Positions 1 to 6,761 are shown, counted from the first letter of the stretch. The stretch: DNA of 11,409 bases from Candidatus Bathyarchaeota archaeon (GCA_026014905.1 JAOZHK010000162.1:1-11409); one strand, 5' to 3'. Made by a program: numbers and translations. Notes: generated from the letters alone by a model not told the origin.

Positions 1-975
1 AAAATTCTCGAATATCTCAAACAAACTGCCATGGTCAATCCCTATGCAGAAATAACATTTGTTGATCCTAAAGGACGACTCTATAAATTTGATAGGGTTA
101 CTACCCAGATGCCGAGACCCCCCCAAGAGGTTCTTCCCCATCCCTACGGTTGTGATGTCGAAACCATACGACGCATCATCAAAATTTCTCGTTGCCGTAA
201 CCTTGCAACATTCATGAGTGAACATTTTCACCGCGTCGGTAAGAAGACAGCTCAAAATTATCTTAGATTTGCGAAACTCGATCCGAATCTTGATCCCCAA
301 AAATTAACATCATCCCATATCGTCCAATTAGTTCAAACCATGCAGCAATACCCCAACTTTTTACCTCCTGATGCCTCATGTCTTTCTCCCTTAGGCAATG
401 ATCTCTTGACCGCAGGAATCCAAAAGGAACTTAATCCCGAATTTATCTATATTGAACAGCGAGGTCCTTCAGCATACTCTGGTTTTCCATTTATTATCGA
501 GATCGGTGTTGCCTATGGCGGTAAAATCCCTTCATCTTCAGGATTTTCCTTATATCGATTTGCCAATAAAATTCCTCTGTTATATGACGAAGCAAGTGAT
601 GTCTCCCGAAAAATTATCAACGAAAAGAAAGATTGGAGTCGCTATAAAATCCGACCTGACATGCCTATTGCATTTCTTGTCCATGTCTGCTCAACCAAAG
701 TTCCATACAAAACTGTTGGGAAAGAGTACATTGCCGATCGACCCGAGATTGAACGGGAAATTCGTAATGGCATTAATAGTATCGCTCGTCGCCTATCTCA
801 CTTTCTTTCTCGAAAGATCAGCATCGAAACTGAAAAACGGCGAATCAATGTCTTTTCACGTTACCTCCCGAAAATAGCCAAGTTTTCCACGCAACTATCG
901 GGACGACGAAAAATACCTGATGTTAACCCGTTATTAACGAGCTTACGGAAGTTTGATGACGATGCCTCGACGTAA
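1..975 (+). CDS. top6B: DNA topoisomerase VI subunit B, 5'-truncated
   Basis: This is the ATPase subunit of the type IIB topoisomerase that relaxes and decatenates DNA in archaea. The reading frame is open from base 1 (KILEYLKQTA precedes the first ATG at 31), so the gene begins outside the window. About 324 residues are visible of a usual ~530; the GHKL ATP-binding domain is missing. What remains is the helix-two-turns-helix region (GCDVETIRRII through HFHRVGKKTAQNYL, roughly visible residues 50-90), a CLSPLG motif and the transducer domain with YSGFPFIIEIGVAYGG. RFANKIPLLYD follows; its lysine (visible residue 190) is probably the switch lysine that contacts the ATP gamma-phosphate. LVHVCSTKVPY lies near the end. 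The stop overlaps the start of top6A by about 20 bases, the usual pairing of these two subunits. The family is clear; only the missing 5' end limits the entry. Confidence 0.96.
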   Translation, partial: KILEYLKQTAMVNPYAEITFVDPKGRLYKFDRVTTQMPRPPQEVLPHPYGCDVETIRRIIKISRCRNLATFMSEHFHRVGKKTAQNYLRFAKLDPNLDPQKLTSSHIVQLVQTMQQYPNFLPPDASCLSPLGNDLLTAGIQKELNPEFIYIEQRGPSAYSGFPFIIEIGVAYGGKIPSSSGFSLYRFANKIPLLYDEASDVSRKIINEKKDWSRYKIRPDMPIAFLVHVCSTKVPYKTVGKEYIADRPEIEREIRNGINSIARRLSHFLSRKISIETEKRRINVFSRYLPKIAKFSTQLSGRRKIPDVNPLLTSLRKFDDDAST

Positions 976-2035
976 ACAAGTAATCAAAACCCGGAAAAAA
1001 CAAACCCTACAAGCCCTTACATCGTTAGGTCAAGGGTTTTACAAAACTCTGGTGCACAAGGATTTTCCCGCGGTAGACATCCCAAGTCGATCCACCACCA
1101 ATATCCACTATGATGATCACGCTAAACAATACGTACTCGGTCAAAACAGCGTGAAACGAAGTTCACGAAATATTCGACATGTCCGGCCATTCACCCAACT
1201 GTTGTGGACTGCCTCTTTTGTTCATGATCTCTGTCGCACAAATAAAACCAGCACGCTTCGAGATGTGTTTTATTCTGCTCAAGCATTCGACATCAATTTC
1301 AAACATCAACGCGAATCTGATAATATCATTACCGATCTTGAGTCTGTTCTTGAGCATTCACGCGAAGATTTTCATGTCTTTCCTGAAGAACGAAGTCAAA
1401 TCTTTGGCGATGTAACCATTGAATATACCGTTCCTAACTATGAAGGGCGGCAAGTTAATCTCACCATGCATCCTGATGGCTTAGCAATTGGCCCCGCGTT
1501 AACAACTGCCGAACTCGTCAAGACCAAAGCCAATAAAATTATCGTTGTCGAGAAGGGTGCCATGTTTACTCGATTAATCGAGGAACAGGCTTTTAAGAAA
1601 TTTAAGGCAGTATTGATTCATACCGCAGGGCAACCCCCACGATCCACTCGACACCTCATTAAACGATTAAATGCCGAATTACAGTTACCTGTGTATGTGT
1701 TTTGCGATGGTGATCCTTGGGGCATGGCAATTGCCATCACAATTATCTGTGGAAGCGCTAATGCCGCACATCTTAAAGAGTTAACCACTCCGGACGCGCA
1801 ATGGATGGGTCTCTATAGTTCTGATATTGGAAAATACAAGCTTCCAAGCGTGAAACTCACTCCTATCGATATTAAGCGGTTATATGACCTACAGAAAGAT
1901 CCACGGTGTCAAATTGAACCCTGGCGATCACAAATCAAACATTTTTTGAAGCAGAAAAAGAAGTGTGAACTCGAAGCTTTTTCACGATATGGTTTAGACT
2001 ACGTTGTTAAAGAATATTTGCCTGAAAAAATCTAA
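956..2035 (+). CDS. top6A: DNA topoisomerase VI subunit A (Spo11-like)
   Basis: This is the DNA-cleaving subunit of topoisomerase VI, homologous to eukaryotic Spo11. The winged-helix part holds TLRDVFYSAQ near residue 105; its tyrosine is the expected nucleophile that attaches to the DNA 5' end. The Toprim domain follows with IIVVEKGAMFTRLIEE (metal-binding Glu near residue 198), HTAGQPPRSTRHLIKRL and VFCDGDPWG (the two Asp that bind Mg2+). IPSRSTTNI near residue 45 is also typical of the family. The length of about 359 residues fits. The start is uncertain: TTG 953, ATG 956 and ATG 962 share the frame, with a weak GGAAG at 947-951. ATG 956 has a 4-base spacer and ATG 962 has 10. The overlap with top6B suggests translational coupling, giving matched amounts of an A2B2 enzyme. 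All catalytic residues I would look for are present. Confidence 0.97.
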   Translation: MTMPRRKQVIKTRKKQTLQALTSLGQGFYKTLVHKDFPAVDIPSRSTTNIHYDDHAKQYVLGQNSVKRSSRNIRHVRPFTQLLWTASFVHDLCRTNKTSTLRDVFYSAQAFDINFKHQRESDNIITDLESVLEHSREDFHVFPEERSQIFGDVTIEYTVPNYEGRQVNLTMHPDGLAIGPALTTAELVKTKANKIIVVEKGAMFTRLIEEQAFKKFKAVLIHTAGQPPRSTRHLIKRLNAELQLPVYVFCDGDPWGMAIAITIICGSANAAHLKELTTPDAQWMGLYSSDIGKYKLPSVKLTPIDIKRLYDLQKDPRCQIEPWRSQIKHFLKQKKKCELEAFSRYGLDYVVKEYLPEKI

Positions 2036-2053
2036 TAAGCTGCTATTACTAAA

Positions 2054-2063
2054 ACTATATATT
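2054..2063 (+). promoter_or_regulatory. TATA-like promoter element for the tRNA genes
   Basis: The sequence ctatatattt lies 27-36 bases upstream of the first base of tRNA-Asn, the normal distance for an archaeal TATA box when transcription starts a few bases before the mature tRNA. It sits in the 54-base gap after top6A. This is inferred from position and composition only. Confidence 0.55.
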
Positions 2064-2139
2064 TCTCAGCTATTCACAAATAAGGTTGCGCCGGCGTGGC
2101 TTAGTTTGGTAGAGCAACGGGCTGTTAACCCGTAGGTCA

Positions 2140-2169
2140 AGGACCTAGGTTTTCGCCTATGCCGCCTAA
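2140..2169 (+). other. tRNA-Asn intron 1 (30 nt, between nucleotides 49 and 50)
   Basis: The T stem can be restored by three equivalent 30-base cuts, because A bases flank both ends. The cut after 2139 and after 2169 fits a bulge-helix-bulge best: helix AGGT (2134-2137) with GCCT (2164-2167), 3-base bulges CAA (2138-2140) and AAA (2168-2170), each cut after its second base. Inside the intron TAGG (2146-2149) pairs with CCTA (2156-2159), and GG (2141-2142) can pair with CC (2162-2163). The outer exon helix is weak, so the motif is relaxed. Confidence 0.75.
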
Positions 2170-2183
2170 ACGGTTCGAGTCCG

Positions 2184-2216
2184 AGAGTGAAAAGGCTGCC
2201 CCTTACGCTCGACGAA
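2184..2216 (+). other. tRNA-Asn intron 2 (33 nt, between nucleotides 63 and 64)
   Basis: Removing these 33 bases joins CCG to TT, which completes the 3' strand of the T stem. The cut is unique by pairing. A bulge-helix-bulge-like fold supports it: intron helix GAGTG (2185-2189) with CGCTC (2206-2210), bulge CGA (2182-2184) cut after CG, central helix GTC (2179-2181) with GAC (2211-2213) plus an A-G mismatch, and bulge AAT (2215-2217) cut after AA. The imperfect central helix is typical of relaxed motifs processed by broad-specificity splicing endonucleases. Confidence 0.78.
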
Positions 2217-2275
2217 TTCGCCGGCGCCAGTTATGATCGTTAGAGTTTAATACTTGAATCCGAATTTAAAAGGTG

Positions 2276-2350
2276 GGGCCCGTAGCTCAGTTTGGTTAGA
2301 GCGACAGGCTCATAACCTGTTGGCCGAGTGTTCAAATCACTCCGGGCCCA
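2276..2350 (+). tRNA. tRNA with CAU anticodon, probably tRNA-Ile2
   Basis: The cloverleaf is complete and intron-free: acceptor GGGCCCG (2276-2282) with CGGGCCC (2343-2349), D arm GCTC/GAGC, anticodon arm ACAGG-CTCATAA-CCTGT with CAT at 2311-2313, variable loop TGGCC, T arm GAGTG-TTCAAAT-CACTC and discriminator A (2350). No CCA is encoded, unlike the neighbouring tRNA-Asn. Automatic calls would say tRNA-Met. The GGGCCCG/CGGGCCC acceptor with A73 is what I know from archaeal isoleucine tRNAs, so C34 is probably modified to agmatidine to read AUA codons. It lacks the GGG/CCC anticodon-stem pairs of initiator tRNA. Elongator Met remains the alternative. Confidence 0.93.
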
Positions 2351-2370
2351 TCAACCAGTTTTACTGCTAT

Positions 2371-4794
2371 TCAGTTAGCGAGCCAATCGCTTAATTTACG
2401 TTTCTTTGAATTGAGCGGAATCTTCTCTTCAGCTGCTAATTCCAACCCATAATAACTCCCATGTGCTGTTTGCGCGACTTCCATAAGAAAGCGCGTCGGC
2501 GTATACGCATCTTTTTGGGATATCTCATCGATAGACGCTTCGAGTGGACTGTGAGATGTATTAATGAAAATAGTTTTGATTTCCTCTCGAGCCAATAATC
2601 GCGCTATATCCATCGCATCAGCTTGGGCTTCGCTCTGATATCTTTTTCGAGTACGTATCGAGACAGGGGTTTTGAGAGCTACGTTAGCAATACCATCTGA
2701 TACGACGATTAACATGAGAATGGATTCCTTATTCCGCTGTTTTTCTCGTCGGAGTAGTCTCCATGCTTTTTGCATGCCCGTTGCCATAGGTGTGAAATCA
2801 CTGGCTCCTGCTTCCCATAGTTTTTTAACGACAAGGTCTACGTTGGTGGTTGGTTCTTGCAGGACAAACGCATCGTTACCCTTGAATACCACGAGTCCAA
2901 CCCTGTCTCGCCGGCGAAAGGCGCGGTCATGCAGTGTTGTTATCGCTCGTCCTAAATTGATGATCGAACTGACCATCGACCAACTGAGATCGACTAAAAG
3001 AACAATCGAGAACGGCGCACGATATTCTTTCATTTTTACCCGAATATCTGATGGTTTAATCACCAAAGACAAGTTTTCGTGTTGTCTCGTGCGTTGATAG
3101 GGCGCTGCAGACCGAAGAGTAGGTCCAAGTGCGATATTCCATGGCTTTTCTTTCGGTAGCTCATGCCATACATATCGCCCTCGCGACATAGATGTCACCA
3201 CGGGTGCGCGTTTCCCGATTAAATAACTTCGTCCTCGAAGGATTTTTCCTTCTCGGACGTTTTTGCTGCGGCGTAATTCTTCGCCAGTATCGGGTTGCGG
3301 AATGTTATTAAAAACTTTTTCGCCACTCGCTGCATCAATTGTACGGTCTTCGGCGGAGTCTGCAATTGAGGGCGTACGTATCAGGTCTGGCGCGTCTTTG
3401 CTCACTATGTGAACACCACGGCGATCTGACATTTCTTCAGCGGTGATCCTCGCTAAATCAATGACTGGAGTTGGAAGTCGTTTACTAGGTTTACGCGTAA
3501 TGAGCGTGAGAATAGTTAATGCCAATGTTACGACGAGAAAAAATTTGAACGCTTGATCAACAGATGTGAAGATTTCAAGAAAGAATTCAATGATACGTTG
3601 TGGCGTGAATCCAATGATGAAAACTGAGGTTAATAGTGCTGCAAGACTCATGAGAAGGATGCGTGATGAGAGTCCCCTCAATTTATTGAGTGGCAGAAGC
3701 CGCGCTACACGGTGTAATGCTCCCAACTTATTGAGCAAGATCTCCTTTCCAATTGGCGTCTTCCTCAGAGCCTGTTGTATCTCTTTCTGCGATGGTGGAG
3801 GTCGTTGACCTGATTCCCGGGTTCGATGGCTTAAAACATAATTTGAAACACTTCTGACATCTTCTGGTCGAATAGCGGTTCGGGCATGGTACGCAGCAAA
3901 TGCTCGTGCAGCTTTTAGTAAGACAATGTCTGGGCGATACCCGTCAACTTGAAGCTGACTGCAGACCTGCGCAACGCTTTCAATGATTGACAGGGGTGTC
4001 CGAACTCGCGGTAACAAATCTCGAGCTGCTTTGACTTTGACACGCAGGGCGGCTTGATGTGCTGAATAGTGTTCTCGGAAAGCAAGTGGATCCATGTTAA
4101 ATTGTTCTCGTCGTTTAATGACTTCAATGCGTTGTTCCGGATCGCAGATCAGTTCTGCATGTGCATGGAGACCAAACCGATCAAGAATTTGCGGTCGTAA
4201 TACACCTTCTTCCGGATTCATGCTTCCAATAAGCACAAAGTGGGATGGATGACTGACCGATATTCCTTCTCGCTCGATAACGTTCCATCCTGAAGCAGAG
4301 GTGTCTAGGATCATATCCACTAAGTGATCTGGCAGAAGGTTGACTTCATCAATATACAGGATATTCTGATTGGCTTCCGCTAAAATTCCGGGGTGAAGTG
4401 CTTTTAACCCCTGTAGTAACGCAATTTCAACATCGACGCTGCCAATGACGCGATCTTCACTTGCACTGAGTGGTAATGTGATGACCCGAACCGGTGCGTG
4501 TTTGGTTGGAAGCATTGTTGACCGATTTGTAAGCTTGGTTTGGCAGTCATCACACAGATTTACTTGATTTATTGGATCACAGTTAAAACGGCAGTCATGA
4601 ACAACCTGACGTCCCGGAAATACTTCAGCAACGGCTCGGATAATTGACGATTTACCGGTACCTTTGGGCCCAGTTAGTAGAACACCTCCAATACGGGGAT
4701 CAATCGCATTTAGAAGCAGCGTGATTTTGAAGGCTTCTTGTCCGACAAATGCTGTGAATGGAAAAATCGGGCGTATCCTTTCCTCTGCGATCAC
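2371..4794 (-). CDS. ChlI-ChlD-type AAA+/vWA chelatase fusion with two central membrane spans
   Basis: The 807-residue protein combines the ATPase and integrin-I-like modules of magnesium/cobalt chelatase motor subunits. AAA+ part (1-325): Walker A GPKGTGKS (42-49), a four-cysteine cluster (C68, C72, C81, C84) that may bind zinc, Walker B ILYIDEVNLL (145-154), sensor 1 GSMNPEEG (190-197), arginine finger in PQILDRFG (R206) and sensor 2 LPRVRTP (261-267). vWA part (595-790): a complete MIDAS with DLSWS (602-606), TPMATG (668-673) and VSDG (698-701). Between them, residues 377-396 and 417-433 are strongly hydrophobic and look like a membrane hairpin, where the family normally has a soluble linker. 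The start is GTG, because an in-frame TGA lies 18 bases upstream; an AGGTGA lies about 15 bases before it. The gene follows the radical SAM gene by 21 bases. A large porphyrin-binding subunit (BchH/CobN type) is not in the window, so the substrate is unknown; it could also be a MoxR-like remodelling ATPase. Confidence 0.9.
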   Translation of the reverse strand: MIAEERIRPIFPFTAFVGQEAFKITLLLNAIDPRIGGVLLTGPKGTGKSSIIRAVAEVFPGRQVVHDCRFNCDPINQVNLCDDCQTKLTNRSTMLPTKHAPVRVITLPLSASEDRVIGSVDVEIALLQGLKALHPGILAEANQNILYIDEVNLLPDHLVDMILDTSASGWNVIEREGISVSHPSHFVLIGSMNPEEGVLRPQILDRFGLHAHAELICDPEQRIEVIKRREQFNMDPLAFREHYSAHQAALRVKVKAARDLLPRVRTPLSIIESVAQVCSQLQVDGYRPDIVLLKAARAFAAYHARTAIRPEDVRSVSNYVLSHRTRESGQRPPPSQKEIQQALRKTPIGKEILLNKLGALHRVARLLPLNKLRGLSSRILLMSLAALLTSVFIIGFTPQRIIEFFLEIFTSVDQAFKFFLVVTLALTILTLITRKPSKRLPTPVIDLARITAEEMSDRRGVHIVSKDAPDLIRTPSIADSAEDRTIDAASGEKVFNNIPQPDTGEELRRSKNVREGKILRGRSYLIGKRAPVVTSMSRGRYVWHELPKEKPWNIALGPTLRSAAPYQRTRQHENLSLVIKPSDIRVKMKEYRAPFSIVLLVDLSWSMVSSIINLGRAITTLHDRAFRRRDRVGLVVFKGNDAFVLQEPTTNVDLVVKKLWEAGASDFTPMATGMQKAWRLLRREKQRNKESILMLIVVSDGIANVALKTPVSIRTRKRYQSEAQADAMDIARLLAREEIKTIFINTSHSPLEASIDEISQKDAYTPTRFLMEVAQTAHGSYYGLELAAEEKIPLNSKKRKLSDWLAN

Positions 4795-4815
4795 GGTTAC
4801 GATGTGGCGTCACCT

Positions 4816-6282
4816 CTAGCTTATCGTTACTCCCACCATATCCATCCAAAATTGGAGCTGAGTTTTGACTTGATCCGTCATGTACGCTGGGTGAGAAATA
4901 TCCGATTCATTGAAGCGATCCCACGTAATATTCTGTAATTGATCCTTCATCTGCTCCCAGAGTGGAGATCCGGGATACGGGGTACACACGGAAGCTCGTG
5001 TACCATCTGGCGCGCATTGATTAATCATGGCCAGCGTCTTCTTTTCTGAGTCGAGCGAGCTGCCGGGGAGACCAATAATAATGTAGATTATGACTGAAAA
5101 TCCAATCTTCTTGGCGAGATGTACCGCATCAACAATTTCTTTCGCTGTAATACCTTTGCGATTGTATTTCAGAACGGCATCATCGCCAGATTCCGCGCCA
5201 AAATGAATCATATAGCCCCCTACATCATAGATGCGAGTTAAGAGTTCTTCATCGACTTTATCGACCCGCAGTCCTCCAAGAAGATTGAATTGTAAATTAA
5301 GTTTATCATTTTTGATGCATTGACATAAGTTGAGGACATGATTTCGGTCCTCCGTGAAATCGTCATCCACAATCTGGATCTCGTTATAACCTTGATTTTT
5401 CAGATCTCGTAATTCCGTTACAATGTTCTCAGGGCTACGGGTTCGAAACTTGTAGCCACTACTCACTCGAGCACAATATAAACACGCGTGAGGACATCCA
5501 CGTGAGGTGATGACTGAAGTGACGGGAGGGCTCTTGGCATCAAAATAATGCGATGCGTCTGCGTATTGTGCGCGATTAAACAAATGACGCGCCGGAAACA
5601 GTAGCGTATTAAGATCGGAGACGTAGACTGGTTTTGAATTCCCCAGAACCTGCCCTCTATCTTTAATCACTACTCCTGGGATGGTCGCAAGTTGCTGAGG
5701 CGGATGGTTCGCGACCCATGCTTCGGCGAACTGAGGAAACGAGGATTCGCCTTCACCAACAATAACCGCGTCCAGACCGGGACATTCTAGTAGTGTCCGA
5801 TTGGGAAGCGCTGTCGCATGAGGTCCCCCCAGAACGATAGGAATGTCCGGACGATCACGTTTACAGGCATTTGCAATCTTGTAGATGCTGAGAATCGTGG
5901 AAGTAAAGGAGGAAAGTCCGATGATCTTTGGTTGTAAACGAGTAATTGCGTTTTTTATCTTCACGACATCGAGTTGATTTTCCATCGTGAACGTGAGATC
6001 AACAACTTTCACGTCCCAGTGCGCTTTTTCAAGCGCTGCGGCGACATATGCTATACCAAGTGGAAGCATGGGAATGGTCGGTACTTGCGATGTTTTGGTC
6101 TGAGTTGCAGTTGAACTGTAGAATGGAACAATTGATGAAGGAGCGGTCACTAACACAATTCTATGAGGAGACGATTTGACCAGCTTAGTGCTAAACCGTT
6201 GTGAAAGCTTCGAGAACAGGCTAACATCAATCACCCCCTTTCGATTTGCTTGTAACCAGTAATGTAACGTGACATCAAGCAT
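4816..6282 (-). CDS. B12-binding-domain radical SAM protein (COG1032 type)
   Basis: The 488-residue protein has the two-domain plan of the cobalamin-dependent radical SAM superfamily. The N-terminal Rossmann-like domain (about 40-190) shows LPLGIAYVAAALEK (73-86), VLGGPHATALP (150-160) and VIVGEGESSFPQF (173-185). The radical SAM barrel starts at 257 with TSRGCPHACLYC, where C263, C267 and C270 give the canonical CX3CX2C that holds the 4Fe-4S cluster; FGAESGDD (361-368) and IIGLPGS (402-408) are further barrel motifs. About 40 residues precede the first strand (HRIVLVTAP), which is long, and no Shine-Dalgarno precedes ATG 6282, so a later non-ATG start is possible. It sits 21 bases upstream of the chelatase fusion on the same strand. 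The pair recalls BchE beside BchI/BchD, but the superfamily is so broad (methylation, cyclisation, lipid and tetrapyrrole changes) that I give no substrate. Confidence 0.88.
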   Translation of the reverse strand: MLDVTLHYWLQANRKGVIDVSLFSKLSQRFSTKLVKSSPHRIVLVTAPSSIVPFYSSTATQTKTSQVPTIPMLPLGIAYVAAALEKAHWDVKVVDLTFTMENQLDVVKIKNAITRLQPKIIGLSSFTSTILSIYKIANACKRDRPDIPIVLGGPHATALPNRTLLECPGLDAVIVGEGESSFPQFAEAWVANHPPQQLATIPGVVIKDRGQVLGNSKPVYVSDLNTLLFPARHLFNRAQYADASHYFDAKSPPVTSVITSRGCPHACLYCARVSSGYKFRTRSPENIVTELRDLKNQGYNEIQIVDDDFTEDRNHVLNLCQCIKNDKLNLQFNLLGGLRVDKVDEELLTRIYDVGGYMIHFGAESGDDAVLKYNRKGITAKEIVDAVHLAKKIGFSVIIYIIIGLPGSSLDSEKKTLAMINQCAPDGTRASVCTPYPGSPLWEQMKDQLQNITWDRFNESDISHPAYMTDQVKTQLQFWMDMVGVTIS

Positions 6283-6298
6283 AACGTGAAGATTGTCA

Positions 6299-6421
6299 CT
6301 ATTCTTTCGCGTAGTAGGCTAAAAAGTATGTAGGAGGCATAAAATAAGGATTACCAAAGCTATCATAATCTTCGTGTAATAACAACAAAATGATCGTAAC
6401 TAATATATTCCTCCTTAACAC
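6299..6421 (-). CDS. doubtful 40-residue hydrophobic ORF
   Basis: The frame from GTG 6421 to TAG 6299 encodes 40 residues. It starts MLRRNILVTIILLLLHEDY, a basic end followed by a hydrophobic run, and ends with an aromatic tail PYFMPPTYFLAYYAKE. A strong AAGGAGGA lies inside it (codons 3-5), not before it, and no ATG, GTG or TTG follows that site at normal spacing. In frame, the next codons are AAT ATA TTA. It may start at an unusual codon, be a decayed gene, or be chance. It lies 16 bases upstream of the radical SAM start, so it could be a leader in the same transcript. I recognise no family. Confidence 0.3.
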   Translation of the reverse strand: MLRRNILVTIILLLLHEDYDSFGNPYFMPPTYFLAYYAKE

Positions 6422-6473
6422 TATGCCAGAATCGCGCTAGCTAGATGCTAAGATGTATCGCTTATTTTCTCTG

Positions 6474-6608
6474 TTAAGTTATTTCTGGCTCTCTTTTTTT
6501 CCAAAAGATTGAGTATATTATGCCTGCAACAATGATAATTCCTAACACAATATTGGCCAGTTCAGTGAACGTTAATCCAAAGATTACCTCTGAGTCCCAT
6601 AGAGTCAT
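6474..6608 (-). CDS. 44-residue single-span membrane protein
   Basis: This short ORF runs from ATG 6608 to TAA 6474. The protein has a mildly acidic N-terminus (MTLWDSEVIFGLTF), one strong membrane span at about residues 17-36 (LANIVLGIIIVAGIIYSIFW) and a charged tail KKREPEIT. The basic residues directly after the span predict an outside N-terminus and a cytoplasmic tail. An AAGGAC ribosome-binding site lies about 8 bases before the ATG, and a TATA-like element follows at a suitable distance upstream (6654-6663). It is the first gene of the minus-strand group leading to the radical SAM and chelatase genes, whose fusion product is itself predicted to be in the membrane. It matches no family I know; it could be a small partner or regulator of a membrane complex. 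Confidence 0.6.
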   Translation of the reverse strand: MTLWDSEVIFGLTFTELANIVLGIIIVAGIIYSIFWKKREPEIT

Positions 6609-6653
6609 ATAAAGACGTCCTTGATATTCAGTAATGCTATTTGTAACTGGAGC

Positions 6654-6663
6654 TATTTAAATC
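6654..6663 (-). promoter_or_regulatory. TATA-like element of the minus-strand operon
   Basis: On the minus strand this reads gatttaaata, about 46 bases upstream of the small membrane protein start. That allows a transcript start near 6632 and a leader of about 24 bases that carries the AAGGAC ribosome-binding site. It faces the zinc-finger promoter, and the GC-alternating element at 6684-6697 lies between the two. Inferred from composition and spacing. Confidence 0.45.
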
Positions 6664-6683
6664 TAGACACAATGCGTAGTTTA

Positions 6684-6697
6684 GCGCGCGCGTATTT
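6684..6697. repeat. GC-alternating repeat, upstream copy
   Basis: GCGCGCGCGTATTT occurs here and again, exactly, at 7096-7109 in the palindrome after the zinc-finger gene. This copy lies between two divergent promoters. A second shared element, the 8-base palindrome TTAGCTAA, is at 6721-6728 and again at 7084-7091. Possible roles are a binding site for the zinc-finger protein or another regulator, or a Z-DNA-prone insulator. Confidence 0.7.
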
Positions 6698-6734
6698 ATT
6701 GCAAAGGAAAAACCTTTTATTTAGCTAACCAAGA

Positions 6735-6744
6735 TATTTTAAAA
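6735..6744 (+). promoter_or_regulatory. TATA-like element of the zinc-finger gene
   Basis: tattttaaaa is centred about 22 bases before ATG 6762. A transcript starting the usual distance downstream would begin at or next to the ATG. No Shine-Dalgarno precedes that ATG, which fits a leaderless mRNA. An alternative element ttttattt lies at 6715-6722. Confidence 0.45.
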
Positions 6745-6761
6745 TACTGAAGCTGATTAAA

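Larger units (their letters stand above)
2090..2229 (+). tRNA. tRNA-Asn (GUU) with two non-canonical introns and encoded CCA
   Basis: Acceptor strand GCCGGCG (2090-2096) pairs perfectly with CGCCGGC (2219-2225). A G discriminator (2226) and an encoded CCA (2227-2229) follow. The D arm is GCTT/GAGC. The anticodon arm is ACGGG-CTGTTAA-CCCGT with anticodon GTT at 2124-2126, and the variable loop AGGTC is at 2134-2138. The T arm closes only if two inserts are removed: the 5' strand A(2139)+ACGG(2170-2173), loop TTCGAGT (2174-2180), and the 3' strand CCG(2181-2183)+TT(2217-2218) then form five perfect pairs. After removal the molecule has 74 bases plus CCA and a standard cloverleaf. The anticodon loop, where most archaeal introns sit, is uninterrupted. 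A single-intron search model could miss this gene or give it the wrong end. The exact splice sites are inferred from pairing, not observed. Confidence 0.88.

Noticed and set aside
452..877. 141-codon open frame on the plus strand inside top6B
   Set aside because: The overlapping frame encodes recognisable topoisomerase VI transducer motifs; this one shows none.
2672..3097. 141-codon open frame on the plus strand
   Set aside because: It is the complement of the vWA half of the chelatase fusion, whose MIDAS motifs prove the minus-strand frame.
2371..6282. Phototrophic bacteriochlorophyll gene cluster
   Set aside because: Only a chelatase-like motor and a broad-family radical SAM enzyme are present; no BchH, reductase or synthase gene is visible, so the pair does not show pigment synthesis.
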